Shown: positions 10,451 through 19,145 of the stretch, piece after piece | Position numbering within the stretch: the stretch's first letter is position 1 | How the letters are laid out: every line of letters starts with the position of its first letter | DNA from: an uncultured Bradyrhizobium sp. | GTDB lineage: Bacteria; Pseudomonadota; Alphaproteobacteria; Rhizobiales; Xanthobacteraceae | Assembly: GCF_947648125.1 (NCBI RefSeq) | Contig: NZ_CANSMR010000020.1 | Span: 1-64,000, forward strand | Direction of reading: 5' to 3' | DNA length: 64,000 nt | The notes under the pieces: model-generated | Databases searched by the model: none | What the model was told of the DNA's origin: nothing | Seen by the model: only the letters and a program-made list of their open reading frames with translations | Made by a program: the position numbers and the translations under genes

Positions 10451-11698
10451 GTGGCGACGGCTCCGCTCAAGCCCACGATCAGCGATCCCGGGCTGCGCGA
10501 GCGTCTCTACGAGCTGCTCGAGCAGGACCACCTGCCATATTCGGTCGGCTCGCGCTTCGTCCGGCTTGTCGTCGCGATCATCACCGTCGATGTGCTGGCC
10601 GCGATCCTGGCGTCGGTGCCGGAGATCGATGCCCAGTTCTGGTGGCTATTCACGGCGATCGAGATCGCCGCGGTCGTCGCCTTCGCGCTGGAATATACTG
10701 CGCGGCTCTGGAGCGTGGTCGGCCGCTCGCTACGCGACATGACGCCGTTGCAGGCGCGGCTCGAATATGCCTTTTCGGCGCTCGGCGTGATCGATTTGCT
10801 CGCCTTCCTGCCGTCGGCCATCGCGCTTGCGATCGGCGACAAGACCGCGCTGGTGCTGTTCGGCATGCTGCCGTTCCTGAAGCTGGTGCGGTATTCGACC
10901 GCGATGCGCTCGCTGCTGGCCGCGCTGCACGCCGAGCGTCGGACGCTGTTCGGCTGCGTCGTGATCCTGACCGGCGCGGTGCTGCTGTTCGCTTCGCTGC
11001 TCTATGCCATCGAGCACAAGGTGCAGCCGGACAAGTTCGGCACCATGCCGCAGGCGATGTGGTGGGCGATCGTGACGCTCGGCACCGTCGGTTATGGTGA
11101 CGTCGTCCCGGTGACGCCGCTCGGGCGGATCGTCACGGTGGTTGCGATCGTGGTCGGCTTCGCGATGATCGCGCTGCCGGTCGCGATCATCTCGACCGCG
11201 TTCGCCGACGAGGTGCGGCGCCGCGACTTCGTCGTGACCTGGGGCATGCTGGCGCGGGTGCCGCTGTTCTCGCATCTCAACGCCGCCGACATCGCCGACA
11301 TCATGCGGCTCTTGCGGTCGCAGACCGTCGAGGCCGGCGAGGTGCTGGTGCGGCGCGGCGATGCGGCGTCGTCGATGTACTTCATCACCGCCGGCGAGGT
11401 CGAGATCGACCTGCCGAGCCAGCGGGTGCGGCTTGCCGACGGCTCATTCTTCGGCGAGATCGCGCTGCTCAGGCGGACCAGCCGCTCCGGCACGGTGACG
11501 GCGGTGCGGAAGACCAAGCTGCTGCTGCTCGATGCGCAGGACTTCCATGCCCTGATCGAGCGGATGCCGGCGCTCGCTGCCCATGTCAGGGAGACAGCGG
11601 AGGCGCGCCTCGCTGATCCGCTCACGGCCGGTGGCGACCTTGCCGTCGGCGAGATCGCCCAGGCACCGCAAGAGACCGATGGCGGTATCCGCGATTAG
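10451..11698 (+). CDS. Cyclic-nucleotide-gated potassium channel, MlotiK1-like
   Basis: This 415-aa inner-membrane channel is predicted to let K+ pass when cAMP or cGMP binds. The N-terminal half has six hydrophobic segments of an ion_trans domain. The selectivity filter is TVGYGD at residues 212-217, directly preceding the last transmembrane helix. The C-terminal third is a cyclic-nucleotide-binding domain with GSFFGEIALLRRTSRSGTV; Arg345 corresponds to the phosphate-binding Arg of MlotiK1 from Mesorhizobium. A tail of about 40 residues follows. GTG 10451 is preceded by GGAGAGG. It is 14 bases after alaS and likely on the same transcript. Its stop overlaps that of the convergent DUF3455 gene by three bases. 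Confidence 0.88.
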   Translation: MATAPLKPTISDPGLRERLYELLEQDHLPYSVGSRFVRLVVAIITVDVLAAILASVPEIDAQFWWLFTAIEIAAVVAFALEYTARLWSVVGRSLRDMTPLQARLEYAFSALGVIDLLAFLPSAIALAIGDKTALVLFGMLPFLKLVRYSTAMRSLLAALHAERRTLFGCVVILTGAVLLFASLLYAIEHKVQPDKFGTMPQAMWWAIVTLGTVGYGDVVPVTPLGRIVTVVAIVVGFAMIALPVAIISTAFADEVRRRDFVVTWGMLARVPLFSHLNAADIADIMRLLRSQTVEAGEVLVRRGDAASSMYFITAGEVEIDLPSQRVRLADGSFFGEIALLRRTSRSGTVTAVRKTKLLLLDAQDFHALIERMPALAAHVRETAEARLADPLTAGGDLAVGEIAQAPQETDGGIRD

Positions 11699-12195
11699 TC
11701 GCGGCGCAGGAACACGTAATCCGCCGAATACGCCGCGCTCTTCAGTGCGCCTGATTTGTCGCAGACGCCACTGAGCTCGCCGCCCGAGGTGTTGATCCGC
11801 TGCACCGTGGCGACGCTCGCGAGCAGGCCGTTGCCGCGGTGGGAGATCACCTCGAGCTTCAGCCAGGGAATGTCTGAGGCGGTGGCGCCGGGTGCGCTGC
11901 CGGCGGTGCGGGCGGTCACGGCGCTGCCGTCGACATGCTCCCAGTTCGGCCCGGCGTAGTGCCGGCCGACGGTGCGGCCACCGGCGATCAGGGTGGCGAC
12001 TGGTTCGCGGAACGACCAGGCGAGCTTGCCGTCGGTGACCGGCTTGCACTCATAAACCTGCACGCCCTCGGCATGCGCGGTGAGGACCGCGGTCTCGTCG
12101 GGCGCCGCAACGGGGGCGGGCAGGGGATCGGCAGCGAGGGCCGCCGATCCGGTCAGCAGGAACGATGCGAGCGCAACGGCTCTAACAAGGGCCAT
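11695..12195 (-). CDS. DUF3455 exported protein
   Basis: This 166-aa protein has a clear Sec signal peptide (MALVRAVALASFLLTGSAALA), so it should be periplasmic. The mature part matches the DUF3455 pattern from memory: GVQVYECKP near residue 45, a W-F-R-EP stretch, VGRHYAGPNWEHVDGS, WLKLEVISHRGNG, then VQRINTSGG and a C-terminal YSADYVFLRR. The function of this family is not known. It lies 36 bases downstream of icd on the same strand, so readthrough transcription is plausible. It overlaps the end of the channel gene tail-to-tail. Confidence 0.82.
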   Translation of the reverse strand: MALVRAVALASFLLTGSAALAADPLPAPVAAPDETAVLTAHAEGVQVYECKPVTDGKLAWSFREPVATLIAGGRTVGRHYAGPNWEHVDGSAVTARTAGSAPGATASDIPWLKLEVISHRGNGLLASVATVQRINTSGGELSGVCDKSGALKSAAYSADYVFLRRD

Positions 12196-12231
12196 GATTA
12201 CGCTCGCACCTGTTGTCCGGCTACGGCGGCC

Positions 12232-13446
12232 TCAGGCCGCCATCGCCTTCCCGAGGTTGTCGGCAACCTTGTCGAGGAAGCCGGTGGTCGAGAGCCAGCG
12301 CTGGTCGGCGCCGACCAGGAGCGCGAGGTCCTTCGTCATGTAGCCTTCTTCGACGGTCGCGACGCAGACCTTCTCCAGGGTGGTGGCGAACTTCGCCAGC
12401 GCCTCGTTGTTGTCGAGCTTGGCGCGGTGGGCGAGGCCACGGGTCCAGGCGAAGATCGACGCGATCGAGTTGGTCGAGGTCTCCTTGCCCTTCTGGTGCT
12501 CGCGGTAGTGGCGGGTCACGGTGCCGTGGGCGGCTTCGGCTTCGACCGTCTTGCCGTCCGGGGTCAGCAGCACCGAGGTCATCAGGCCGAGCGAGCCGTA
12601 GCCCTGGGCCACGGTGTCGGACTGCACGTCGCCGTCATAGTTCTTGCAGGCCCAGACATAGCCGCCGGACCATTTCAGCGCCGAGGCCACCATGTCGTCG
12701 ATCAGGCGGTGCTCGTAGGTCAGGCCCTTGGCCTCGAATTCCTTCTTGAACTCGCGGTCGTAGATGTCCTGGAAGATGTCCTTGAAGCGGCCGTCATAGA
12801 CCTTCAGAATCGTGTTCTTGGTCGAGAGGTAGACCGGGTAGTTGCGCAGCAGGCCGTAGTTGAGGGAGGCGCGGGCGAAATCGATGATGGAGTCGTCGAG
12901 GTTGTACATCTCCATCGCGACGCCGGCGCCAGGCGCCTTGAACACTTCCCGCTCGATCACGGTGCCGTCCTCGCCGACGAACTTCAGCGACAGCGTGCCC
13001 TTGCCGGGGAACTTGATGTCGGTGGCGCGGTACTGGTCGCCATAGGCGTGACGGCCGATGATGATCGGCTTGGTCCAGCCTGGAACCAGGCGCGGCACGT
13101 TCTTGCAGATGATCGGCTCGCGGAAGATCACGCCGCCGAGGATGTTGCGGATGGTGCCGTTCGGCGACTTCCACATCTGCTTCAGGCCGAACTCCTTCAC
13201 CCGGGCCTCGTCGGGGGTGATGGTGGCGCATTTGACGCCGACGCCGACCTTCTTGATGGCTTCGGCGGCGTCGATGGTCACCTGGTCATTGGTCTCATCG
13301 CGGTATTCCATGCCCAGATCGAAATAGAGCAGTTCGACATCCAGGAACGGGTTGATCAGCTTGTCCTTGATGTACTGCCAGATGATCCGGGTCATCTCGT
13401 CGCCATCGAGCTCGACGACGGGGTTGGATACCTTGATTTTTGCCAT
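12232..13446 (-). CDS. icd: Isocitrate dehydrogenase, NADP-dependent
   Basis: This 404-aa TCA-cycle enzyme converts isocitrate to 2-oxoglutarate, CO2 and NADPH. It is of the dimeric eukaryote-like NADP-IDH type found in Rhizobiales: the start [20 protein letters not shown], the substrate loop [13 protein letters not shown] (the Ser and Asn of this loop contact isocitrate), and the cofactor region [18 protein letters not shown] followed by [18 protein letters not shown] are all present. Length is as expected. ATG 13446 is used; the ribosome binding site is not strong. The 190 bases upstream to the next gene carry its promoter but no recognisable motif. Confidence 0.97.
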   Translation of the reverse strand: MAKIKVSNPVVELDGDEMTRIIWQYIKDKLINPFLDVELLYFDLGMEYRDETNDQVTIDAAEAIKKVGVGVKCATITPDEARVKEFGLKQMWKSPNGTIRNILGGVIFREPIICKNVPRLVPGWTKPIIIGRHAYGDQYRATDIKFPGKGTLSLKFVGEDGTVIEREVFKAPGAGVAMEMYNLDDSIIDFARASLNYGLLRNYPVYLSTKNTILKVYDGRFKDIFQDIYDREFKKEFEAKGLTYEHRLIDDMVASALKWSGGYVWACKNYDGDVQSDTVAQGYGSLGLMTSVLLTPDGKTVEAEAAHGTVTRHYREHQKGKETSTNSIASIFAWTRGLAHRAKLDNNEALAKFATTLEKVCVATVEEGYMTKDLALLVGADQRWLSTTGFLDKVADNLGKAMAA

Positions 13447-13638
13447 GACAGGGAGGCCCTCTTGGGAACGGCGCGCTTTTGACGGCGGGGGTGGAATACG
13501 CCTGCGCTATAGCACCGCCCGGGGACGGGCGGAAGCGCACCGGGTATGCACTTTCAGCCCATCTTTTCACCGAGAACCGCCATTCTGACGACGGCTCTCG
13601 ATCCTTGTCCTGGACGGGTTTTCCGCGCCTGAACCCCT

Positions 13639-15366
13639 CTAGAATGGGACCTGCGTCGCGGTCCCGGCCACGATGTACCAGGTCACGAACAGGCCGGCGA
13701 TCAGGGCCCCCGGCAGGCTCGATCCGGTCCGCCGCCAGGTGAAGGTCGCGATCACGCCGACGATTGCCAGGAGTGGTACGAACTGGATCGCGACGATGGT
13801 CGAGAGCGGCACGAATCCAGGGTCCGGGACCGGGTTGAACAGCTTGCCCGTCAGCCACAGCGTGCCGTATTGCAGCACCAGCAACACGATGAAACCGAGC
13901 GTCAGCGCCAGGATGTTGGTCAGATAGAGCGCTGCGCGCGGCGCGCCCATGGTCGAGAAATTCCGGTGCAGCACATGCAGCGCCACCACGAAAAACGCCG
14001 TGAACGGAATCAGATAGATCAGGAAGATGAGGAATTGCTTCGCACTCATCAACTTGAGTGCGACGATCCAGAACCTGAAGTCGATCTTGAAGGCGAGGTC
14101 GGCGAGCCAGAGCGCGGCGTAGCCCACCGCAACCGAGGCCAGCGCGATCACGACGGATTGACCGACGAGGCCGGACCGGCTGGCCCGCTTCGGGACGAAC
14201 CACATCAGGGCCATCGTGATCAGGCCGTTGATGATGGCCCAGACCAGGATCTGGTTGGTGATGCCCTGCGGCAGGAACGCGCTCGGGGTCACCAAGGTGC
14301 CGCCCAGCGCAAAGGCCGGGTAGTAGGTCAGTGCCGGGATGAAGGCGGACAGGATGAACGCTATCGTCCAGCGCCGCCCGCTGGCGGCCGTGTGCGCCGG
14401 CATGGTGCCGTCGGCAACCGCCGGCAGCCGCAGGCGGGAGAACATCGGTGCCTCCAGCAGCCCATCGAATGTCCCGATCATGAGCGCCACGAAGCCGATC
14501 AGCGCGATCAGGGTGCCGATCTCCTTGCGGAACCAGATCTGGTCGTCGACCGGACGAGGCGTGCCGCCCTTCAATGTCTTGGCGAACCAGTCGAGGCTGT
14601 AGCCGATCGCCTCATGCGAGATGTGCTCGGCCGGATGGGTCATCGCCGGGGTGTACAGCACCCGGGCGGTGCCATTGGCCGGATCGCCATAGACCTTGCC
14701 CGGCTCGACCGCGCCTTGCGTCCCGAACAGCGCCCAGAGCTTTGGGCTCTTGGTGACGTCGCGGGCGAGGTCGACGCCCCACATCAGGGTGGAGAACTCC
14801 TCGTATTGGGCGAACACCAGCGCGGTGTTGCGCGGCCAGCTCGCGGTGCCCTCGGCGGCGAACGGCTTGCCGGTGGACGAGCCCTCCAGCACCATCGACT
14901 TGTAGTCGTTGGGCATCGCGGTGGCCGCCGCCAGCACGGTCCAGCCGCCCATCGAATGGCCCTCGAGCCCGATGTTGTCCTTGTCGACGAAGGGTAGGCT
15001 GCGGAGATAGGTCAGACCATCCGGGCCGCCAAAACCGTTGGCGAAGGAGGGCGGGTCGCTGTAGCCATGGCCGGTCTGGTCGAGTGCCAGCACCACATAG
15101 CCGCGGCGGGCGAACTCGATGGCGAAGCCGTCCTGGGTCTCGCGCGAATTGATGTAGCCGTGGACGGCAAGGATGCCGGGCGCCGGGATCTGCGGCGTGG
15201 CGTTCGGCGGGACGTAGAGCAGGGCGCTCATGGTGTTGCCCTTGGCGCCCTTGAATCTGACATCCTCGATCCGGATGCCGCCTGTGGTCTGCGTGAGGTG
15301 GGCGAGCAGGCCCCCCGCCACGATCAAGACCAGGCCCACAATCGCCAGCGTCCATCTGCCCCGCAT
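13639..15366 (-). CDS. Membrane-anchored alpha/beta hydrolase
   Basis: This 575-aa protein has an N-terminal membrane segment (WTLAIVGLVLIVAGGLLAHL), then an alpha/beta-hydrolase domain of about 300 residues with the oxyanion region ILAVHGYINSRE and the nucleophile elbow GLEGHSMGGW (GHSMG). The C-terminal half has several further hydrophobic segments (roughly residues 320-575), an unusual addition for such hydrolases. It is probably an inner-membrane esterase-like enzyme with the catalytic domain outside the cytosol; substrate unknown. ATG 15366 follows a GGGGGG stretch. An open frame continues far upstream on this strand, but only by reading through a palindromic repeat and the antisense strand of the next gene. 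Confidence 0.8.
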   Translation of the reverse strand: MRGRWTLAIVGLVLIVAGGLLAHLTQTTGGIRIEDVRFKGAKGNTMSALLYVPPNATPQIPAPGILAVHGYINSRETQDGFAIEFARRGYVVLALDQTGHGYSDPPSFANGFGGPDGLTYLRSLPFVDKDNIGLEGHSMGGWTVLAAATAMPNDYKSMVLEGSSTGKPFAAEGTASWPRNTALVFAQYEEFSTLMWGVDLARDVTKSPKLWALFGTQGAVEPGKVYGDPANGTARVLYTPAMTHPAEHISHEAIGYSLDWFAKTLKGGTPRPVDDQIWFRKEIGTLIALIGFVALMIGTFDGLLEAPMFSRLRLPAVADGTMPAHTAASGRRWTIAFILSAFIPALTYYPAFALGGTLVTPSAFLPQGITNQILVWAIINGLITMALMWFVPKRASRSGLVGQSVVIALASVAVGYAALWLADLAFKIDFRFWIVALKLMSAKQFLIFLIYLIPFTAFFVVALHVLHRNFSTMGAPRAALYLTNILALTLGFIVLLVLQYGTLWLTGKLFNPVPDPGFVPLSTIVAIQFVPLLAIVGVIATFTWRRTGSSLPGALIAGLFVTWYIVAGTATQVPF

Positions 15367-15684
15367 CGTCGTCCCCCCAAGTGCTTCGACCCAAGTGCCT
15401 CGCCGTTCAACCGGCGTCTCAAGCGTGCCTTTACAGCTTCGCTTTGGTTGTGGTTGATAGCCTATCCGAAGGCGAAGCGCGCGCAAGCGGCAGTCTTCGC
15501 TCCGTGCGATTGGGATTCCGATTGAGGATTCGCAAACGCTGCTAACCCTGTTATCTCCTTGGAGAAAATGGTCCCGCGCAAAACCGGTGCAAAGCTGGTT
15601 GCGCCGCCCTGCATGAGAGTTTGAGTCGGCTGCTTCGGAAGCTGATTCAAAATCTTCAGACGTTGAATCAGAAAGTGAAGTGAG
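15367..15684. other. Divergent intergenic region, hydrolase / trmJ
   Basis: These 318 bases separate two divergent genes and should hold both promoters. No convincing promoter boxes, operator or RNA element was recognised. GAAGTGAG just before base 15685 serves as the ribosome binding site of the methyltransferase gene. Confidence 0.5.
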
Positions 15685-16884
15685 ATGTCCGGCACCGACA
15701 AGACCAAGGCAGGGCACGACCTTGCCGGTCCCGTCGTCATCCTGGTCGAGCCGCAGCTTGGCGAGAACATCGGCATGGCCGCGCGCGCGATGGGTAACTT
15801 CGCGCTGACCCGGATGCGCATCGTCAATCCGCGTGACGGTTGGCCGAATGTCGCCGCACAACGCGCCGCCGCCGGCGCCGACCACATCATCGGTTCCGTC
15901 GAATTGTTCGACACGGTCGAGCAGGCTATCGCCGATCTCACGCTGGTGTTCGCGACCACCGCGCGCGCCCACGACCAGGCCAAGCCGGTGGTCGGGCCGG
16001 AAGGCGCGGCGAACGTGATCGTCCGCCATGTCGCATCCGGCGGCGGGGCAGGCATCCTGTTCGGGCGGGAGCGCGCCGGCTTGACCAATGAGGAGGTCGC
16101 GCTCGCCAACCGCATCATCACCTTCCCAGTCAACCCGGGCTTCGCCTCGCTCAACCTGGCGCAGGCGGTGCTCTTGATGGGATACGAGTGGTTCAAGCTC
16201 TCGACCGCGGGCGCGCTGCCGTTCGCGATGCCCGAGCGGTCCGAGCCGGCTTCCCAGCACCAGATGCAGGCGTTCTTCGACAACCTCGTCGCCGAGCTCG
16301 ACAAGGTCGAGTTCCTGCGGCCGGCCGAGAAGCGCGACACCATGCTGGTGAACCTGCGCAACATCTTCACCCGGATGGACCCGACCAAGCAGGACATGCA
16401 CACCCTGCACGGGGTGGTGATGGCGATCGCCGAGGGCCGCAAGGGCCCGGCCAAGGGCGGCGTGCTCGACGGCGCGCAAGCAACGCGGCTGCGGGCGCTG
16501 CTCGCCGAGCAGGGCGGGGGCGGTGCCGCCGCCGACAACTCCAGCACGGTGCGCGGGCTCGCCCGGCTGCTCCGCCGCAACCCGACCGACGCCGAGCGGA
16601 TCCTGTGGCAGGCGCTGACGCGGGATCGCCGCTTCGCCGGCCAGTTCAAGCGCCAGACCCCGGTCGGCCGCCACATCCCCGACTTCGTTTCCTTCGTACA
16701 CCGGCTCGCGATCGAGCTGGTCAATGCCGGCGAGAGCGACGCCATCGGCACGGACCGCGCCAAACGCCGCGCCTGGCTCGAGGCGCGCGACTATCGGGTG
16801 GTCGACATGCAGGTGGCCGATGTCGAGCGCGACCTCGACGGCGAACTGGCGCGGCTGGAAGGGAGTTTGCAACAGGGGCGGTGA
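15685..16884 (+). CDS. trmJ: TrmJ-type tRNA/rRNA methyltransferase fused to a DUF559 domain
   Basis: This 399-aa protein has two parts. Residues 1 to about 270 are a SpoU/TrmH-class methyltransferase of the TrmJ subfamily, expected to 2'-O-methylate tRNA position 32: VILVEPQLGENIGMAARAMGNF, LVFATTARAHD, GILFGRERAGLTNEE and FPVNPGFASLNLAQAV are the knot motifs. Residues from about 293 to 397 resemble DUF559, a PD-(D/E)XK nuclease-like domain: ARLLRRNPTDAERILWQAL, PVGRHIPDF (Asp333) and LAIELVNAG (Glu344). Where stand-alone DUF559 proteins have ExD (VEVDGGQH), this one reads ELV, so the putative metal site looks degraded. ATG 15685 is preceded by GAAGTGAG. Confidence 0.88.
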   Translation: MSGTDKTKAGHDLAGPVVILVEPQLGENIGMAARAMGNFALTRMRIVNPRDGWPNVAAQRAAAGADHIIGSVELFDTVEQAIADLTLVFATTARAHDQAKPVVGPEGAANVIVRHVASGGGAGILFGRERAGLTNEEVALANRIITFPVNPGFASLNLAQAVLLMGYEWFKLSTAGALPFAMPERSEPASQHQMQAFFDNLVAELDKVEFLRPAEKRDTMLVNLRNIFTRMDPTKQDMHTLHGVVMAIAEGRKGPAKGGVLDGAQATRLRALLAEQGGGGAAADNSSTVRGLARLLRRNPTDAERILWQALTRDRRFAGQFKRQTPVGRHIPDFVSFVHRLAIELVNAGESDAIGTDRAKRRAWLEARDYRVVDMQVADVERDLDGELARLEGSLQQGR

Positions 16885-16944
16885 GTCCTGGCCGTCGTTC
16901 CGTCTGCTCGGTAAGAGTGAGTTCGAGGCACGACTCTCTCCGCG

Positions 16945-17068
16945 CGTCGTCCCTGCGAAAGCAGGGACCCATACTCCGCGGCCCGAATTGTGAACGGGAC
17001 TCGTCGTTCCACAATCGCGCAACAATGACCATTCGTGGTTATGGGTCCCTGCTTTCGCAGGGACGACG
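16945..17068. repeat. Inverted repeat of the GTCCCTGCGAAAGCAGGGAC type
   Basis: Arm 16945-16973 and arm 17040-17068 are perfect 29-base reverse complements, and each arm contains its own small palindrome (GTCCCTGCGAAAGCAGGGAC). The spacer is 66 bases. When translated, this family gives the VPAKAGTH peptide often seen in spurious alphaproteobacterial ORFs. It lies just downstream of the trmJ-DUF559 gene. Confidence 0.88.
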
Positions 17069-17467
17069 CTGAATTTGTTGCGCCGCTTGTGAGTCACGCA
17101 TCCGGGGCGCGGCCCTTCTGTTTGCCCGCCGACCCGCACAAGTTCTTGAGCAGTAGCGATTGGTCGGTGAGGTGTTGATCCCGATAACACGCGCCTCGGA
17201 TTTCGGAACGGTCGTGCTGCCTTCTCAAACACGTGAAATCTGCTAGATTTTGATTAGCCAGCCCTCCGGCAATCGGATCTGTAGAGAAGAGGGGCGGCGA
17301 TCGTACCATCGATCCGGGCGCGGCTTTTCTTGCGCGCCGGCTACGTAATTTTGCACATGGCCTTCGCACCGTTGAACACCGGTGCGCACATTTCGCTGAC
17401 GTACGTTTTTGAAGCCAGAAATCGATCAGAGCTCTATCGCCATACTTAATTGATTGGAGGCGTCGTC
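17069..17467. other. Upstream region of the diheme cytochrome gene
   Basis: These 399 bases carry no gene I can support. The part around 17225-17265 is more AT-rich than its surroundings and could be promoter DNA. GGAGG at 17456-17460 is the ribosome binding site of the downstream cytochrome gene. Confidence 0.5.
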
Positions 17468-18313
17468 ATGATCCGTATCGGATCGTTAGCGCTCGTTATC
17501 GGTGCGGTATTGACCAACCCGGCCAGCGCACAATCGGAATTGGTCGCGCGCGGTGATTATCTGGTCAACGGCATCCTGACCTGCGGCAACTGCCATACTC
17601 CGAAGGGACCGTCGGGGGAGATCAGGGATCGGGCTTTTTCTGGCGGCGCGTCATGGGATGAGCCGCCGTTCAAGGTCACGGCCCCGAACATCACCCAAGA
17701 CACCGAAACCGGCATCGGCAACTACACCGACGCCGAACTCAAGCAATTGCTGCGGAAAGGCATCAAGCGCAGCGGCACGCGGGTCGCCATGATCATGCCA
17801 AGCGGCTTCTACGAGATCATGACCGATCGCGATCTCGATGCGGTGATCGCTTATCTGCGCACGATCAAGCCGATCAGGAATGCGGTGCCGGAGCCAATCT
17901 ACAAAATGGCACAGGGGCATCCTGTTCCCCCGGGCGGTGAAAGCCCGTACACCGAAGCGATGTTGGGCGACAAGGTGCAGCAAGGATTTTACCTCGCCAC
18001 GATTGCGCACTGCATGGAGTGCCACACGCCGATGGGTCCGCAAGGGCGAGAATTTGCAACCAGCATGGGCGCCGGCGGCGGCAAGTTTCATGGACCTTGG
18101 GGCGTCTCGGTTTCGCGGAACATCAGCTCCAGCAAGACGAAAGGCATTGGCGGCTGGACTGATGACGAGATCAAACGCGCCATCACTCAGGGTGTCAGCA
18201 AGGACGGCAGCAAGCTCAATCCGCCGATGGGCTTCCATTACTACGCCACCGTGTCAGCCGCCGATCTAGACGCCATTGTCGCCTATTTGCGCACGGTGCC
18301 GCCAAAGGAATAG
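17468..18313 (+). CDS. Exported diheme cytochrome c
   Basis: This 281-aa protein starts with a Sec signal peptide (MIRIGSLALVIGAVLTNPASA) and holds two class I cytochrome c domains. The heme sites are CGNCH (Cys39, Cys42, His43) and CMECH (Cys182, Cys185, His186). Both halves contain the typical YTDAELKQLLRKG / WTDDEIKRAITQG helix and end with DLDAVIAYLRTI / DLDAIVAYLRTV, so the protein is an internal duplication. It should be a periplasmic electron carrier, similar to cytochrome subunits of membrane dehydrogenases, but no partner dehydrogenase lies beside it. ATG 17468 with GGAGG 7 bases upstream is preferred over an in-frame start 18 bases earlier. Confidence 0.9.
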   Translation: MIRIGSLALVIGAVLTNPASAQSELVARGDYLVNGILTCGNCHTPKGPSGEIRDRAFSGGASWDEPPFKVTAPNITQDTETGIGNYTDAELKQLLRKGIKRSGTRVAMIMPSGFYEIMTDRDLDAVIAYLRTIKPIRNAVPEPIYKMAQGHPVPPGGESPYTEAMLGDKVQQGFYLATIAHCMECHTPMGPQGREFATSMGAGGGKFHGPWGVSVSRNISSSKTKGIGGWTDDEIKRAITQGVSKDGSKLNPPMGFHYYATVSAADLDAIVAYLRTVPPKE

Positions 18314-18363
18314 TCTGAAAAAGGAATAGCCTGAAGCCGCGACACGCTCTGCTGAAGCGCAGC

Positions 18364-19134
18364 TCAAGCGGCGCTGTAGCCGCCGTCGACCACCTGCGAT
18401 GCGCCGGTCATGAACGACGCCTTGTCCGAGCACATCCAGACCACGGCCTCCGCGATTTCCTCTGGTACGCCCAGGCGGCGTGCGGGCACCTTGGCGATGA
18501 TTTCATCGTAACGCTCGTCCATCGTCTCCTTGGTCATCGGCGTCTTGATGTATCCTGGATTGACGCAATTCACGCGGATGCCGTCTTGGGCGTATTCGAT
18601 CGCAGCAGACTTGGTCAGCCCGACGACGCCGTGCTTGGTCGCGACATAGTGGCCCGACGTCGCAAGGCCGACCAGCCCGGCGATCGAGGCCGTGTTGACG
18701 ATGGCGCCACCGCTGCCCTGCTTGAGCATCTGCGCGATCTCGTATTTCAGGCAGAGGAAGACGCCCATCAGATTGACGGAAAACATCTTCGCCACGGAGG
18801 GCTGCGTGAGCTCATGGATGCGTTGGCCGGGCGGGCCGACGGAGCGCCCGGCCACGCCGGCATTGTTGAACGCGCAATCGATGCGCCCGAACGCCGATAC
18901 CGTGCGTGCCACCATGTTGGCGACGTCAGCCTCGTCGGTGACGTCGCCCTGGATCGCGATCGACTGGCCGCCCGCCGCATTGATGAGCGCGACCGTCTCG
19001 TCGATGCGCTCCTTCGAAAGATCCGACACCGCGACGCGCGCGCCTTCGCGCGCCATGGCAATCGCGGTTGCCCGGCCGATGCCGGAGCCGCCGCCCGTCA
19101 CCAATGCAGCCTTGCCATCCAGAATGCCTGCCAT
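18364..19134 (-). CDS. Short-chain dehydrogenase/reductase
   Basis: This 256-aa classical SDR has the NAD(P)-binding TGGGSGIG at residues 13-20, NNAG at 90-93, catalytic Ser150, and YVATK with Tyr163 and Lys167. It ends with the usual FMTGASQVVDGGYSAA. Asp38 after the second strand (VSDLS) suggests NAD rather than NADP preference. GAGGAGC precedes ATG 19134. It is 11 bases downstream of the ThDP-dependent enzyme gene, so the two form an operon. By context it probably reduces or oxidises the product or precursor of that enzyme, such as an aldehyde or hydroxy-ketone; the exact substrate cannot be read from sequence. Confidence 0.9.
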   Translation of the reverse strand: MAGILDGKAALVTGGGSGIGRATAIAMAREGARVAVSDLSKERIDETVALINAAGGQSIAIQGDVTDEADVANMVARTVSAFGRIDCAFNNAGVAGRSVGPPGQRIHELTQPSVAKMFSVNLMGVFLCLKYEIAQMLKQGSGGAIVNTASIAGLVGLATSGHYVATKHGVVGLTKSAAIEYAQDGIRVNCVNPGYIKTPMTKETMDERYDEIIAKVPARRLGVPEEIAEAVVWMCSDKASFMTGASQVVDGGYSAA

Positions 19135-19145
19135 CAGAAGCTCCT

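Noticed and set aside
15367-17232. Upstream extension of the alpha/beta hydrolase frame to about 1,200 residues
   Set aside because: It passes through the antisense of trmJ-DUF559 and through a palindromic repeat (VPAKAGTH peptide). The true start is ATG 15366 before the membrane segment.
17094-17369. 91-codon open frame on the minus strand in the cytochrome upstream region
   Set aside because: No ribosome binding site, no domain and no sign of coding bias; left as intergenic.
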